Below are positions 16,820-26,146 of a stretch of DNA of 33,178 nt, one piece after another. Source of the stretch: Anaerocolumna aminovalerica. Lineage in GTDB: Bacteria > Bacillota > Clostridia > Lachnospirales > Lachnospiraceae. Location: positions 1 through 33,178 of the forward strand of contig NZ_FOWD01000044.1 in assembly GCF_900115365.1 (NCBI RefSeq). Direction: 5' to 3'. A model generated the notes under the pieces. The model was not told the origin of the DNA. It ran no database searches and worked only from the letters and a program-made list of their open reading frames with translations. Made by a program: the position numbers and the translations under genes. Position 1 is the first letter of the stretch. Every line of letters begins with the position of its first letter.

Positions 16820-16848
16820 ATTATATTATCGGTTATACCTTTTGTCAA
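16820..16848 (-). promoter_or_regulatory. SigA promoter of rpsU
   Basis: On the minus strand a perfect TTGACA (16843-16848) and a perfect TATAAT (16820-16825) are separated by 17 bases. This is a consensus housekeeping promoter about 80 bases before the start codon. Confidence 0.9.
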
Positions 16849-17093
16849 TAGCTTTTTCCATTTTTGTATATTATAAGTGTATTACGTTTAACAACGAATT
16901 GTTGCTAATCATTATTATAAGGAAAAAAATAAAAATTATTTAACCTTTTCCAAAAAATTAATTTTCTTAATTATTTACTATATTTCCCCTTTACAAAAGA
17001 ACATCTGCATGTTATGCATTGTGAACATTCGTTGCTATCCACTTTGTTTCGTCATGAATAAGTATCTTACTATAACACTTAATTTTATAAAAT
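16849..17093. other. AT-rich gap between the pentapeptide gene and the rpsU promoter
   Basis: I see no open frame with a ribosome site, no clear terminator and no repeat in this stretch. Confidence 0.6.
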
Positions 17094-17744
17094 TTACTTC
17101 ACAACAACTCCTAATAGGACTATTAAACCTGCAGCTTGAAAATGATTTATAATAGCACCTTCTAACTCTGTGTAATTACTGGATACAATAATTCCTTCTA
17201 AATCACTTTGGGTAAAATCTATTCCTTTAAGTTTAGTATTGAAAAAATTTGTATTTATAAATTTCGTTGCATTCGTTTGAAAATTTTTCACTTTACATTC
17301 AGTCATATTTACACTAGTCATATCACTTTCATTAATAAAAATGTAATTTAAACTTAAATTATCAAAATTAGCATAATGAAAATTAGAATCCATTATATAT
17401 GACTGTTGTAAAGAGCTATTAGATAAGTTTACCCCTATACATTTACATGAAATAAATTCACAACGGTTAAAGTAACCATCTTTAAAGTTGCTGTTAGATA
17501 GATCACATGATTTAAAGATAACATCTATAAAACTAGATTTTTCTAACGAACAGTTAATAAATTTACAATTTTCAAAAATTACCTCATTAAAAGAAATATG
17601 TGATAAATCTTCATCAGTTAGAAAGACATCTTTTATACGCTTTTTAACAATGTCTATTTCCTCCATCTTAGCTTGATATATATATGGAAGTAAATCCTCT
17701 ACAATATTTAATTCATATGAAATGTTAGGTTTTTTAATTTTCAT
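17094..17744 (-). CDS. Pentapeptide-repeat protein
   Basis: A 216-residue protein. About residues 45-190 follow the A(D/N)LXX pattern with phenylalanine or leucine at the centre every five residues (SFNEVIFENCKFINCSLEKS, then DLSNSNFKDGYFNRC and NTNFFNTKLKGIDFTQSDLE), which folds as a right-handed four-sided beta helix. The C-terminus TELEGAIINHFQAAGLIVLL is the capping helix common in Firmicute members. Relatives include Qnr and MfpA, DNA mimics that shield gyrase, but most chromosomal members have no known role and nothing here proves a gyrase link. ATG at 17742-17744 is preferred because AAGGGGG lies about 9 bases upstream; the upstream in-frame start lacks this. The gene stands alone. Confidence 0.88.
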   Translation of the reverse strand: MKIKKPNISYELNIVEDLLPYIYQAKMEEIDIVKKRIKDVFLTDEDLSHISFNEVIFENCKFINCSLEKSSFIDVIFKSCDLSNSNFKDGYFNRCEFISCKCIGVNLSNSSLQQSYIMDSNFHYANFDNLSLNYIFINESDMTSVNMTECKVKNFQTNATKFINTNFFNTKLKGIDFTQSDLEGIIVSSNYTELEGAIINHFQAAGLIVLLGVVVK

Positions 17745-18050
17745 GTCTTGTTCCCCCTTGTATATAAATTTATTCAATATAGAAATATTATCGAACTAAG
17801 CATACTCAAAAGCATATAGACTTATAACTATACTAATAAAAATAAGACCTAGTTAACCATATGCACAAAGAATTAGAATATCCTGCAACCCTCGGTTTTT
17901 TAATTCGTTTAAGACACAAGACAATATTTGTTACTTTTATTTTGGCCTATTAGAAGGCTAATAACTTCTTTCATACCGTTTAATATAGTTATTTTTTATA
18001 TCTTATCTTGTATACTACTTTAAAAAATATACCGTATTTATGACTATTAT
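17745..18050. other. AT-rich gap upstream of the pentapeptide gene
   Basis: About 300 bases without a gene. It should contain the promoter of the pentapeptide gene, but no hexamer pair stands out. A small stem (tattag / ctaata near 17947-17964) is the only structure seen. Confidence 0.5.
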
Positions 18051-18093
18051 AAAAAAGATAAACCCTTGAAAACACTAGATTCTCAAAGGTTTA
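18051..18093 (-). terminator. Intrinsic terminator of alaS
   Basis: taaacccttga (18059-18069) pairs with tcaaaggttta (18083-18093), with one mismatch. The minus strand then reads tctttttt. It lies about 140 bases past the alaS stop. Confidence 0.8.
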
Positions 18094-18233
18094 ATTTTCC
18101 CTAAAAGCAATAAATATTTCAATTTCGTCAACATTTGATTTTTGTAAACAAGTTTTGTGATTAAAGTTTTTCACAAATATTTATTTTTAACAAACTGTAT
18201 AGTCTTTACTTCTTTTATATAGGCATTTTTAAA

Positions 18234-20873
18234 TTATTTAATTTGTCCTTCCAATATGGAACCAGCCTTTGCTATTAATTCATCCACACCGTCAGGGTTC
18301 TTTCCACCTGCCTGTGCCATGTTCGGACGGCCGCCGCCGCCTCCACCAACTAATACAGCAAGTTCTTTGATTAGATTTCCTGCATGAGCGCCTTTTTTCA
18401 TTGCTCCTTCTGTAGCCATGGTAATTAAATTAACTTTACCTTCCATTACAGAAACCAGTACAATAACACCTTCACCCATCTTATCTTTTAGCTGATCGCC
18501 CAGGTTACGTAATCCATTCATGTCTACATCAGGAACTTTGGCTGCCAATAATTTAACGCCTTTTACTTCTATTACCTGATCCATGACATCACCTAAAGCA
18601 TCTTTTGCTAATTTATTCTTCAGCTTTTCATTTTCCGCCTGAAGAGCTTTGATTTCCTCATGTAAAGACTCAATTTTCTTAGAAAGCATAGCTGGTTCTG
18701 CTTTTGCAACTTTTGCGGCTTGATTTAGTTCTTCTTCAATCTCTTTATAATAAGTGAATACACCTTTGCCGGTTAAAGCTTCAATTCTTCTAACACCTGC
18801 TGCCACACCGGTTTCAGAAAGTATTTTAAACACAGTAATACTTGAAGTATTGCTTACATGTGTACCTCCGCAAAGTTCTTTACTAAAATCACCCATGGAT
18901 ACTACACGGACATTATCGCTGTATTTTTCACCAAATAAAGCCGTAGCTCCTGTTTTCTTAGCTTCCTCCATGGACATAATCTCAGTATGAACGGTTAAAC
19001 CAGCAGTAATTTCTTCATTTACAATTGCTTCTACCTTCTCAATCTCATCTTTGGTTAACGCTGAGAAGTGGGTAAAGTCAAAACGTAATCTATCACTGGA
19101 TACATAGGAACCGGCCTGTTCTACGTGAGAACCTAATACAACTCTAAGGGCTTTTTGTAGAAGATGAGTAGCACTGTGGTTCTTTCCGGTAGATAATCTG
19201 TTGTCCATGTCAATTGCTAAGTTAACCTGCTCTGTAACATGTAATATTCCTTTTATTACTTTTCCAACGTGGCCGATTTTACCACCTTGTAATTTAATAA
19301 CATCTTCTACTTTAAATTCTGCATCAGCTGTTTTTATAACACCTATATCAGCAACCTGTCCACCGCTGGTTGCATAGAAAGGAGTCTCTTCAACTATTAT
19401 TGTACCATTTTGACCTGCAATTAATTCATTAACAACATCCGTTTCTGTAGTTAAAGCAGTTATTTTAGATGTATGATTTAATTTGTCATATCCAACAAAT
19501 TCACTTGATAAGCTTGGATCTAACTGTTGATATACGGTTTCATCCGCACCCATGTAGTTTGTTACGGCACGTGCACTTCTTGCAGTTTCTCTTTGTACGT
19601 TCATGGCTTCTTTAAAGCCTTCTTCATCAATGGCAAAGCCTTTCTCTTCCAGAATTTCTTTTGTTAGATCAATTGGGAATCCATAAGTATCGTATAATTT
19701 AAAAGCATCTTCACCAGATAAAGTTTTTTCACCTGTTTTTATAAGGTTCTCTTCTAATTCGGACAGAATACTTAATCCTTGATCGATTGTTTTATAAAAA
19801 TTGTCTTCTTCTATAGTTAATAATTTAAGAATATAATCTTTCTTCTCTTCCAGTTCCGGATATCCGTCTTTAGAACCTTCAATAACTGTTGTACTTAAAG
19901 TAGCTAAAAAACGGTCTTTAATTCCAAGAAGGCGTCCATGGCGTGCTGCTCTTCTAAGTAATCTGCGAAGGACATAGCCTCTTCCTTCATTAGATGGAAT
20001 AATACCATCTGAAATCATAAATGTAACTGAACGTATATGGTCAGTTATTAAACGTATAGATACATCAACTTTAGGATCTTGTTTGTAAGTGACTCCTGCA
20101 ACCTGACATACTCTTTCAAGGAGTGCTTTAATAGTATCTACATCAAATATAGAATCAACATCCTGAACTACAACAGCAAGTCTTTCCAGCCCCATACCGG
20201 TATCAATATTTTTCTGAGATAATTCTGTATAATTGCCATTGCCATCATTTTCGAACTGTGTAAATACATTATTCCAAACTTCTATATAACGGTCACATTC
20301 GCAGCCAACTGTGCAGCCTGGCTCTCCACAACCATATTTTTCGCCCCGGTCATAATAGATTTCCGAACATGGTCCGCAAGGCCCTGCTCCATGTTCCCAG
20401 AAGTTATCTGCCTTCCCAAAACGGAAGATTTTTTCTGCTGGAACACCAATTTCCTTATTCCATATGTCAAATGCCTCATCATCATCTTCATAAACAGATG
20501 GATATATTCTATCTGCTTCTAACCCAACTACTTCGGTTAAAAATTCCCATGACCAAGCAATTGCTTCATGCTTAAAATAGTCACCAAAGGAGAAGTTACC
20601 AAGCATTTCAAAAAAAGTACCATGTCTGGCTGTCTTCCCAACGTTTTCTATATCACCGGTACGTATACATTTTTGACAAGTAGTAACCCTTTTTCTTGGT
20701 GGAATCTCTTGTCCAGTAAAGTATGGTTTTAATGGCGCCATACCGGAATTAATTAATAATAAACTCTTGTCATTTTGTGGAACAAGAGAAAAACTGTTTA
20801 ATTTTAAATGTCCTTTACTTTCAAAGAAATCTAAGAACATTTTCCTTAGTTCATTTACTCCATATGATTTCAC
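18234..20873 (-). CDS. alaS: Alanyl-tRNA synthetase
   Basis: Charges tRNA-Ala with alanine and edits Ser/Gly mischarging. 879 residues, full length. Class II catalytic core at the N-terminus (MKSYGVNELRKMFLDFFESK, then GTFFEMLGNFSFGDYFKHEA), a tRNA-recognition middle domain, an editing domain with SATHLLQKAL and the zinc cysteine/histidine site CGGTHVSNT, a coiled coil (about residues 725-765) and the C-Ala domain with the glycine-rich VGGGGGGRPNMAQAGG. The start is GTG at 20871-20873, 8 bases after AGGAGG. A consensus promoter lies about 70 bases upstream, and I find no T-box leader, unlike many Firmicute synthetase genes. Confidence 0.98.
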   Translation of the reverse strand: MKSYGVNELRKMFLDFFESKGHLKLNSFSLVPQNDKSLLLINSGMAPLKPYFTGQEIPPRKRVTTCQKCIRTGDIENVGKTARHGTFFEMLGNFSFGDYFKHEAIAWSWEFLTEVVGLEADRIYPSVYEDDDEAFDIWNKEIGVPAEKIFRFGKADNFWEHGAGPCGPCSEIYYDRGEKYGCGEPGCTVGCECDRYIEVWNNVFTQFENDGNGNYTELSQKNIDTGMGLERLAVVVQDVDSIFDVDTIKALLERVCQVAGVTYKQDPKVDVSIRLITDHIRSVTFMISDGIIPSNEGRGYVLRRLLRRAARHGRLLGIKDRFLATLSTTVIEGSKDGYPELEEKKDYILKLLTIEEDNFYKTIDQGLSILSELEENLIKTGEKTLSGEDAFKLYDTYGFPIDLTKEILEEKGFAIDEEGFKEAMNVQRETARSARAVTNYMGADETVYQQLDPSLSSEFVGYDKLNHTSKITALTTETDVVNELIAGQNGTIIVEETPFYATSGGQVADIGVIKTADAEFKVEDVIKLQGGKIGHVGKVIKGILHVTEQVNLAIDMDNRLSTGKNHSATHLLQKALRVVLGSHVEQAGSYVSSDRLRFDFTHFSALTKDEIEKVEAIVNEEITAGLTVHTEIMSMEEAKKTGATALFGEKYSDNVRVVSMGDFSKELCGGTHVSNTSSITVFKILSETGVAAGVRRIEALTGKGVFTYYKEIEEELNQAAKVAKAEPAMLSKKIESLHEEIKALQAENEKLKNKLAKDALGDVMDQVIEVKGVKLLAAKVPDVDMNGLRNLGDQLKDKMGEGVIVLVSVMEGKVNLITMATEGAMKKGAHAGNLIKELAVLVGGGGGGRPNMAQAGGKNPDGVDELIAKAGSILEGQIK

Positions 20874-20945
20874 TATGTTTGCCTCCTACGCACATCAATG
20901 TTTTCTCTCTGTTTCTTCTATAATAAGAGAGTTCACTAGTATCTC

Positions 20946-20974
20946 ATTATAAATATTATTTAAATATTTGTCAA
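20946..20974 (-). promoter_or_regulatory. SigA promoter of alaS
   Basis: On the minus strand TTGACA (20969-20974), a 17-base spacer and TATAAT (20946-20951), all consensus. The leader to the GTG start is only about 65 bases, too short for a T-box. Confidence 0.92.
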
Positions 20975-21052
20975 TAAAATTGCAATAGGCATAGAATAAA
21001 GTAATCTTAATCTCATATATTTAATAACAAGTATTAAAATGGGGGGAGTAAC

Positions 21053-22753
21053 TTGGATTTAGAATGTAGAGAAAGAATATATAGTGAAGACTATTTTGAC
21101 TTGTTAATAGAATATGGAAGATATTTAGGTGAACTACAGGCTAATCCAAATTTATGTTACACCATAATTAATATCACCCATGCTGCTGTATATTACCCGA
21201 TTGCCGAATTACCAAGTAATTTTCTTCAAATATATGGTTATGGTGCTATTCCTTCTTGCTTCGGACTTTTAGACATGCTAAGCTTAGAAGCCTCAGGCGT
21301 AAGAAGAGTACGTAGTATTCCCGCTCTAGATTTAAGAGGTGGGGGTGTTTTAGTAGGCATTATTGATACCGGTATAGATTATACTCACCCTGCTTTTGTA
21401 AATGCAGATGGAACTTCAAAGATTCTTTCAATTTGGGATCAAACTATTATTACAGATAATACTCCGGAAGGCTTTTTTTATGGGACGGAATATACACGAG
21501 CACAAATTAATGAAGCTTTAGCCAGTGAAAATCCCTTGTCCATTGTTCCAAGTGTTGATGAAGACGGTCATGGTACTTTCTTATCAGGTATTATGGTAGG
21601 TAATCCGGATGAAGCCAATAACTTCAGCGGAGTTGTTCCTGATTCGGAATTGGTTGTTGTTAAATTAAAGCCAGCAAAAAACAATCTGAAGGAATTCTTT
21701 TCAATTCCACCGGAAGCCCAGTGTTATCAAGAAACTGACCTTTTACTTGGGCTAAAATATTTAAATAGAGTTGCAGAAAGCTTACATAGGCCAATGTCTA
21801 TTGTAATAGGACTTGGAACTACTCAAGGAGGGCATGACGAACGGGGAGCTTTAAGCAGCTCTGTGTCAAGAGTAGCAGATTATGCAGGAATATCCATTAG
21901 CGTTGCCGCCGGAAATGAAGGAACCAGCAGATTACACTACTTAGGTACCATACCTAATAATGAGGAATATAATACGGTGGAGTTAAGGGTAGGTCCAAAT
22001 GAATACGGATTTTCTATGGAGCTTTGGGGTGATGCTCCCAATACCTATTCTTTGGATATTTTATCACCTTCCGGAGAATATATTCCTCGAATTCCAGCCA
22101 GATTCGGTGAGTCTAGAGAAATTCGTTTTATTTTTGAGGAAACAGTTATTCTCCTTGACTATCAGCTAGTGGAAGCCCAGACCGGCGATGAGCTTATTTT
22201 ATTAAGATTTAGGAGGCCTGCCGAAGGAATCTGGAGATTCCGTGTTTATGGTTCTGGCCCACTGGAAAGGCGATTTCATATATGGATGCCTTTACAATCC
22301 TTTTTAACCAGTGAAACCTATTTTCCGGAAGCAAGTCCTGACTACACCCTGACTTCTCCAGGTAATGCTGTAGTACCTATTGTAGTCACTGCATACAACA
22401 TTGCAAATCAAAGTTTGTATTTACAAGCAAGCAGAGGGTATACAAGAACCAATGCCATAAATCCTAACTTTGCAGCACCAGGAGTTAATTTAATTGGCCC
22501 TGCATTAAATAACCAATATACAACCTTTTCAGGTACCAGCGTTGCTGCTGCTCATACAGCCGGCATCGCTGCCATGCTGTTAGAATGGGGAGTAGTACGC
22601 CGGAATCACATTCTTATGGATAGTGTGGATATCAAAAACCTATTGATACGGGGAGCGATAAGAGACCCTAATATTGTATATCCCAATCGGGAATGGGGTT
22701 ATGGAATATTGGATATTTATAGTACCTTCCTTAATTTAAGAGGGGATTTCTAG
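21053..22753 (+). CDS. Subtilisin-like S8 protease of the clostridial Csp type
   Basis: A 566-residue serine protease without a signal peptide. The triad is complete: D105 in GIIDTGIDY, H173 in DEDGHGTFLSG, S496 in FSGTSVAAAHTAG, with the oxyanion Asn N288 in AAGNEG. An insert of about 140 residues between N288 and the Ser (about 305-440, containing SMELWGDAP and EGIWRFRVYG) matches the jelly-roll domain of CspA/B/C-like proteases, which in Clostridium process the cortex hydrolase SleC during germination. Lachnospiraceae often carry several such genes, so the exact role is not certain. The start is TTG at 21053-21055, close behind GGGGGGAG (4-base spacing); no ATG fits. It is divergent from alaS. 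Confidence 0.9.
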   Translation: MDLECRERIYSEDYFDLLIEYGRYLGELQANPNLCYTIINITHAAVYYPIAELPSNFLQIYGYGAIPSCFGLLDMLSLEASGVRRVRSIPALDLRGGGVLVGIIDTGIDYTHPAFVNADGTSKILSIWDQTIITDNTPEGFFYGTEYTRAQINEALASENPLSIVPSVDEDGHGTFLSGIMVGNPDEANNFSGVVPDSELVVVKLKPAKNNLKEFFSIPPEAQCYQETDLLLGLKYLNRVAESLHRPMSIVIGLGTTQGGHDERGALSSSVSRVADYAGISISVAAGNEGTSRLHYLGTIPNNEEYNTVELRVGPNEYGFSMELWGDAPNTYSLDILSPSGEYIPRIPARFGESREIRFIFEETVILLDYQLVEAQTGDELILLRFRRPAEGIWRFRVYGSGPLERRFHIWMPLQSFLTSETYFPEASPDYTLTSPGNAVVPIVVTAYNIANQSLYLQASRGYTRTNAINPNFAAPGVNLIGPALNNQYTTFSGTSVAAAHTAGIAAMLLEWGVVRRNHILMDSVDIKNLLIRGAIRDPNIVYPNREWGYGILDIYSTFLNLRGDF

Positions 22754-22868
22754 GGAATCGTGTTATCATATAAAATGTTTTATTTTTTCAGTTTCTAATA
22801 TACTTTAGTAACTTATTTTTATTAATTTTAATTAAAATTGATTATTTTATGATAATTATTTCGCTTCC

Positions 22869-22896
22869 TTGACTTTTTTCTAATAATATATATAAT
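22869..22896 (+). promoter_or_regulatory. Probable SigA promoter of the L25/Ctc gene
   Basis: TTGACT at 22869-22874 and TATAAT at 22891-22896 with a 16-base spacer. A second TATAAT at 22966-22971 has no good -35. Confidence 0.65.
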
Positions 22897-22999
22897 TATA
22901 GTTAAGTTTTTATTTTTTGCTATAGCAGTGCCTATAAATTTTCTGTTTTATACGGTTTTTTATAGTATAATTTATTTACAATTAAGGAGGTTAAATAAT

Positions 23000-23593
23000 A
23001 TGCAAGAAACACCAATCATGGAAGTAGAAGCAAGATCTGAGATTAAGAAAGGTAAAAATAAAAAGTTAAGAGAAAATGGTTTTATCCCTGGTATTATTTC
23101 CGGAAAAGGAATGGAATCCATACCAGTAGCTGTTAAAAAAGATGAATTTAGAAAATGCTTAAACAAATTCGGAAGAAATGCCATCATTAAACTTAATAGT
23201 TCAGACGGTAATGAATATAATGTTATGGTAAAGGGATTCCAAACATCTCCACTGCATTACGATATCATTCATATAGATTTTCAAAAAGTTTCTCTTTCTG
23301 AAGAAATAAAAGCTCAAGTACCTATTAAAATTACCGGTCAGGAATTATTAGAAGCAAAAAGACTGATATTAAACAGACAATTAGATGCTGTTTTGGTAAC
23401 CGGATTACCTCAGGATATTCCTGATGATATAGAAGTTGATGTATCTAATCTAACCCCAGGAAGTACTATCAAGTTAAGTGATCTTACATTACCTAAAGGG
23501 TTAACCTTATCCAGCGGATCAGATCAACTACTGCTCTCTGTTAATGATGCCAGAGTACAGGAATCTGAAGAACCGGAAGAACCTGAAGCTTAA
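23000..23593 (+). CDS. rplY: Ribosomal protein L25 / general stress protein Ctc
   Basis: A 197-residue 5S-rRNA-binding protein of the large subunit. The N-terminal L25 domain (about 1-95) has KLRENGFIPGIISGKG and YDIIHIDFQKVS. The C-terminal beta domain typical of the longer TL5/CTC form follows (about 96-185, with DIPDDIEVDVSNLTPGSTIK and LSDLTLPKGL), and an acidic tail (EESEEPEEPEA-like) ends the chain. The ATG at 23000-23002 has AAGGAGG 9 bases upstream; the frame extends to 22928 but only through promoter DNA. Also known as ctc. It is followed by an unusually long hairpin. Confidence 0.95.
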   Translation: MQETPIMEVEARSEIKKGKNKKLRENGFIPGIISGKGMESIPVAVKKDEFRKCLNKFGRNAIIKLNSSDGNEYNVMVKGFQTSPLHYDIIHIDFQKVSLSEEIKAQVPIKITGQELLEAKRLILNRQLDAVLVTGLPQDIPDDIEVDVSNLTPGSTIKLSDLTLPKGLTLSSGSDQLLLSVNDARVQESEEPEEPEA

Positions 23594-23665
23594 ATTTTAT
23601 AGATATAAATTAGGCTGGATGTATCATTTCATCCCTGCTGAAATAAGTTGAATAATGAAAACAAT

Positions 23666-23759
23666 AAAGGCTGTTACAAATCAGTTGTCATTGATTGGAT
23701 ATTTTCTCTGTAGTATTAGAGATTAAAGATTCAAATGACAATATGGTAACAGTCTTTTT
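23666..23759 (+). terminator. Long three-tier hairpin terminator after the L25 gene
   Basis: The outer stem aaaggctgttac (23666-23677) / gtaacagtcttt (23746-23757) runs into a T-rich tail. Inside it, ttgtcatt (23685-23692) pairs with aatgacaa (23734-23741), and inside that tctct (23705-23709) with agaga (23718-23722). It ends the L25 transcript but is larger than a simple terminator. Confidence 0.75.
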
Positions 23760-23942
23760 TATTATTTGAATATAATTCTATATATTTTAAATTGATATTT
23801 TATAGTATTTTCATTGAAAAATAGGAGATTTTTTAGTAAAACAAAATTTAATTTTTATCTAGTAAAACATTTCATTTTAACATATAATTGTACTTGAGTA
23901 GATTGATGTACTACCAAATAGTATGAAAGGGTTGAATAAAAT

Positions 23943-24971
23943 TTGAATATAAAGGAATTAGCCAAAATTGCTGGTGTTTCCCCTGCTACAGTCTCTCTTG
24001 TATTAAACAACAAAAAAGGTGTTGGCGAAGAAACTCGAAGACATGTGAATGCGGTTCTTGAGGAATATAATTATGCTATCCCTAAAAGGACCAAAAGTAC
24101 ACCTAAGAATATATTGTTTATAAAATATATAGAACAGGATTTAATGATTGAAGAAAATTTCGGATTTACTGCAGCTGTTATGGATTCCATCGAAAATGAT
24201 TGCCGAAACTTTGGATATAGCCTAAGTATTTTAACTTCAGAAAATTGTCTGGAAGAAACTTTACAAAGTATTGATTTTACTTTATATCAGGGGTTAATTC
24301 TTTTAGGTACAGAACTGGATTTTCATACATATCCGATACTTGAGAAAATACCCATCCCTTATATAGTAATTGATAATAAAATGCCGCATATGGAATGTAA
24401 TTGTATCGCACTAAATAATAACGAAATGATTTACAAAGCTCTATCTCACCTTACAGCTTTAGGCCACAGAAAAATTGCATATTTTAGAAGTAATAAAATG
24501 ACTTCAAATTCCGAAGAACGTAAGGATTCCTTTTTAGCAGCATGTGAAAAATGTAATCTTACTTATGAACCGACGAATGAATTATTATTAGCCCCTACTT
24601 TACTGGGAGCCTATCAAGGTATGAAAGAATATTTAGAGCGATCTATTTCGTTGCCAAGTTGTGCCTTTGCAGACAGTGATGCTATTGCCATTGGAGCAAT
24701 AAAAGCCTTAAAAGAATATAATTATAAAATACCCGAAGATATTTCTATAATTGGATTCGATGATATACCCTTTTCTGCTATAAATTCTCCTTCTCTTACT
24801 ACTATTGCTGTTCCTAAAAAATTAATTGGTTCTATGGCATTAAGACAACTTCATACTACCATTGAAGATCCAACATTTCAAAATATAAAAATTTTTGTAG
24901 GTGGAACAATTGTTGTTCGTGAAAGTACGAAAGAATGGACCGGAATAAATAATTATAAAAAAATAGATTAA
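23943..24971 (+). CDS. LacI-family transcriptional regulator
   Basis: A 342-residue DNA-binding regulator. The helix-turn-helix MNIKELAKIAGVSPATVSLV with the hinge-linked NNKKGVGEETRRHV occupies residues 1-45. The periplasmic-binding-like sugar domain follows, with ALGHRKIAYFR, CAFADSDAIAIGAIKAL and ISIIGFDDIPFSAINSPSLT. The effector is usually a sugar, but no transport or catabolic gene lies beside it, so the regulon cannot be guessed. The start is TTG at 23943-23945, as the HTH begins right there; GAAAGGG is about 13 bases upstream. It has its own terminator and probably its own promoter. Confidence 0.92.
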   Translation: MNIKELAKIAGVSPATVSLVLNNKKGVGEETRRHVNAVLEEYNYAIPKRTKSTPKNILFIKYIEQDLMIEENFGFTAAVMDSIENDCRNFGYSLSILTSENCLEETLQSIDFTLYQGLILLGTELDFHTYPILEKIPIPYIVIDNKMPHMECNCIALNNNEMIYKALSHLTALGHRKIAYFRSNKMTSNSEERKDSFLAACEKCNLTYEPTNELLLAPTLLGAYQGMKEYLERSISLPSCAFADSDAIAIGAIKALKEYNYKIPEDISIIGFDDIPFSAINSPSLTTIAVPKKLIGSMALRQLHTTIEDPTFQNIKIFVGGTIVVRESTKEWTGINNYKKID

Positions 24972-25005
24972 ATTCCCCGCATTCAGTGGTATGAAGCGGG
25001 GAATT
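24971..25005 (+). terminator. Intrinsic terminator of the LacI-type gene
   Basis: A perfect 10-bp GC-rich stem (aattccccgc / gcggggaatt, loop 15 bases) directly follows the stop codon; the tail is attta. Confidence 0.85.
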
Positions 25006-25426
25006 ATTTATATAGGTTTAAACATTGGGCTATGTAAGATAAACAGTAATCTAAGGGGGATACTATTTACACTTCGTTAATTAGTAATAAATTAATTTAA
25101 TTAATTTAATTAATTTTACTAAAAAGTAATTACAACATAAGTACCTAAAATAATTTTATAACATTTTTAAAATTACTTATAAGTAGCTTGCTATTATAAT
25201 GTTTAGTAATATTTAGTTATTATTTAAATCTTTTTTAATATTAATTTATTAAACTATCATCATTATACTACTAATAAATTGTATATGTCAACTATTTTCT
25301 ACCAAAAGATAAATATTTCTTTGCGATAGTACTTATTTAGACAATAATTTTAATAATGTTTAGTTTCTATTTCAAAAATTATTTATTAATCATTTACTAA
25401 ACTCATTGCAAATCATATTTAGGTCA
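25006..25426. other. Very AT-rich gap, no gene seen
   Basis: Low-complexity runs of taatttaat near 25077-25120 and many copies of ttagtaat/taataat. A GGGGG at 25054-25058 looks like a ribosome site but no start codon or frame follows. Confidence 0.6.
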
Positions 25427-26122
25427 CTATCCTTTCTTTGCAATTTGATGTCTCTGGGGCTGTAAGGTTATTTCAGATATAACCGACCCTTCTCTTTGAT
25501 TTAATATCATATCAATAGTTGCAGCCACCTCTTTTGCCAAAAGATAAGTATCCTCCTTTTCACCTTCACAAAAGTCAGCATTCCGGTAAAAATTAGATTT
25601 GGTCATATCTGGGTGAATTGCTGTTACTTTTACTCCATATTTTCTAACCTCATCAAATAAACTTTGGGAAAAGCTAGTTAACCCTGCTTTCGTGGCACCA
25701 TAAGCGCAACCATGGGTGTTGGTCTTTTTAGCGGTAACAGAAGAAATGTTTATTACATAACCCGAATTCTTTTTTAAATCTCGTAATAAAATCTGGGTCA
25801 GAATCATAGGGACTTCCAGATTAACAGTAACCATTTCCTGAATCTTCTTAGTATTTTGCTCCTCATGAGGTCCAAAATAACCAACTCCGGCATTATTCAC
25901 CAGAACATGAATCTCTTCTTCCTTACGAATTTTCTTAATCTTATTACACAAATCAGAAGTATTCATCACATCACAATTAACAGGAATAAAATTTTCCGCC
26001 TTAAAATCCATTCCTGAAAAATCTCTTCCAAAACCAAAAACTTTATACTGATTTTTAACCAGAACCTTGCTGATTTCTAAACCTATTCCGGAAGAGGCTC
26101 CGGTAATAATGGCTGCTTTCAT
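25427..26122 (-). CDS. Short-chain dehydrogenase/reductase (SDR)
   Basis: A 231-residue classical SDR. The cofactor motif AIITGASSGIGLEI is at residues 3-16, NNAGVGYFG at about 76, the catalytic Ser in VINISSVTA and the Y-x-x-x-K pair in YGATKAG. The substrate cannot be predicted. The start is uncertain: ATG at 26120-26122 is the usual SDR beginning, 13 bases behind GGAG, while an ATG four codons upstream is almost on top of the GGAG. An 11-bp hairpin, part of an interspersed element, stands in its leader. Confidence 0.88.
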   Translation of the reverse strand: MKAAIITGASSGIGLEISKVLVKNQYKVFGFGRDFSGMDFKAENFIPVNCDVMNTSDLCNKIKKIRKEEEIHVLVNNAGVGYFGPHEEQNTKKIQEMVTVNLEVPMILTQILLRDLKKNSGYVINISSVTAKKTNTHGCAYGATKAGLTSFSQSLFDEVRKYGVKVTAIHPDMTKSNFYRNADFCEGEKEDTYLLAKEVAATIDMILNQREGSVISEITLQPQRHQIAKKG

Positions 26123-26146
26123 TTTAATAACCATGCTCCTTTCACA

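Noticed and set aside
17094-17744. Quinolone-resistance (Qnr) gene
   Set aside because: Only the general pentapeptide fold is shared; the Qnr-specific loops are not recognisable, so a resistance role is not supported.
20874-21052. T-box leader for alaS
   Set aside because: No T-box sequence (AGGGUGGNACCGCG) is found on the minus strand, and the promoter leaves a leader of only about 65 bases.
25006-25426. Small gene after GGGGG at 25054-25058
   Set aside because: No start codon at fitting distance and no open frame of useful length.
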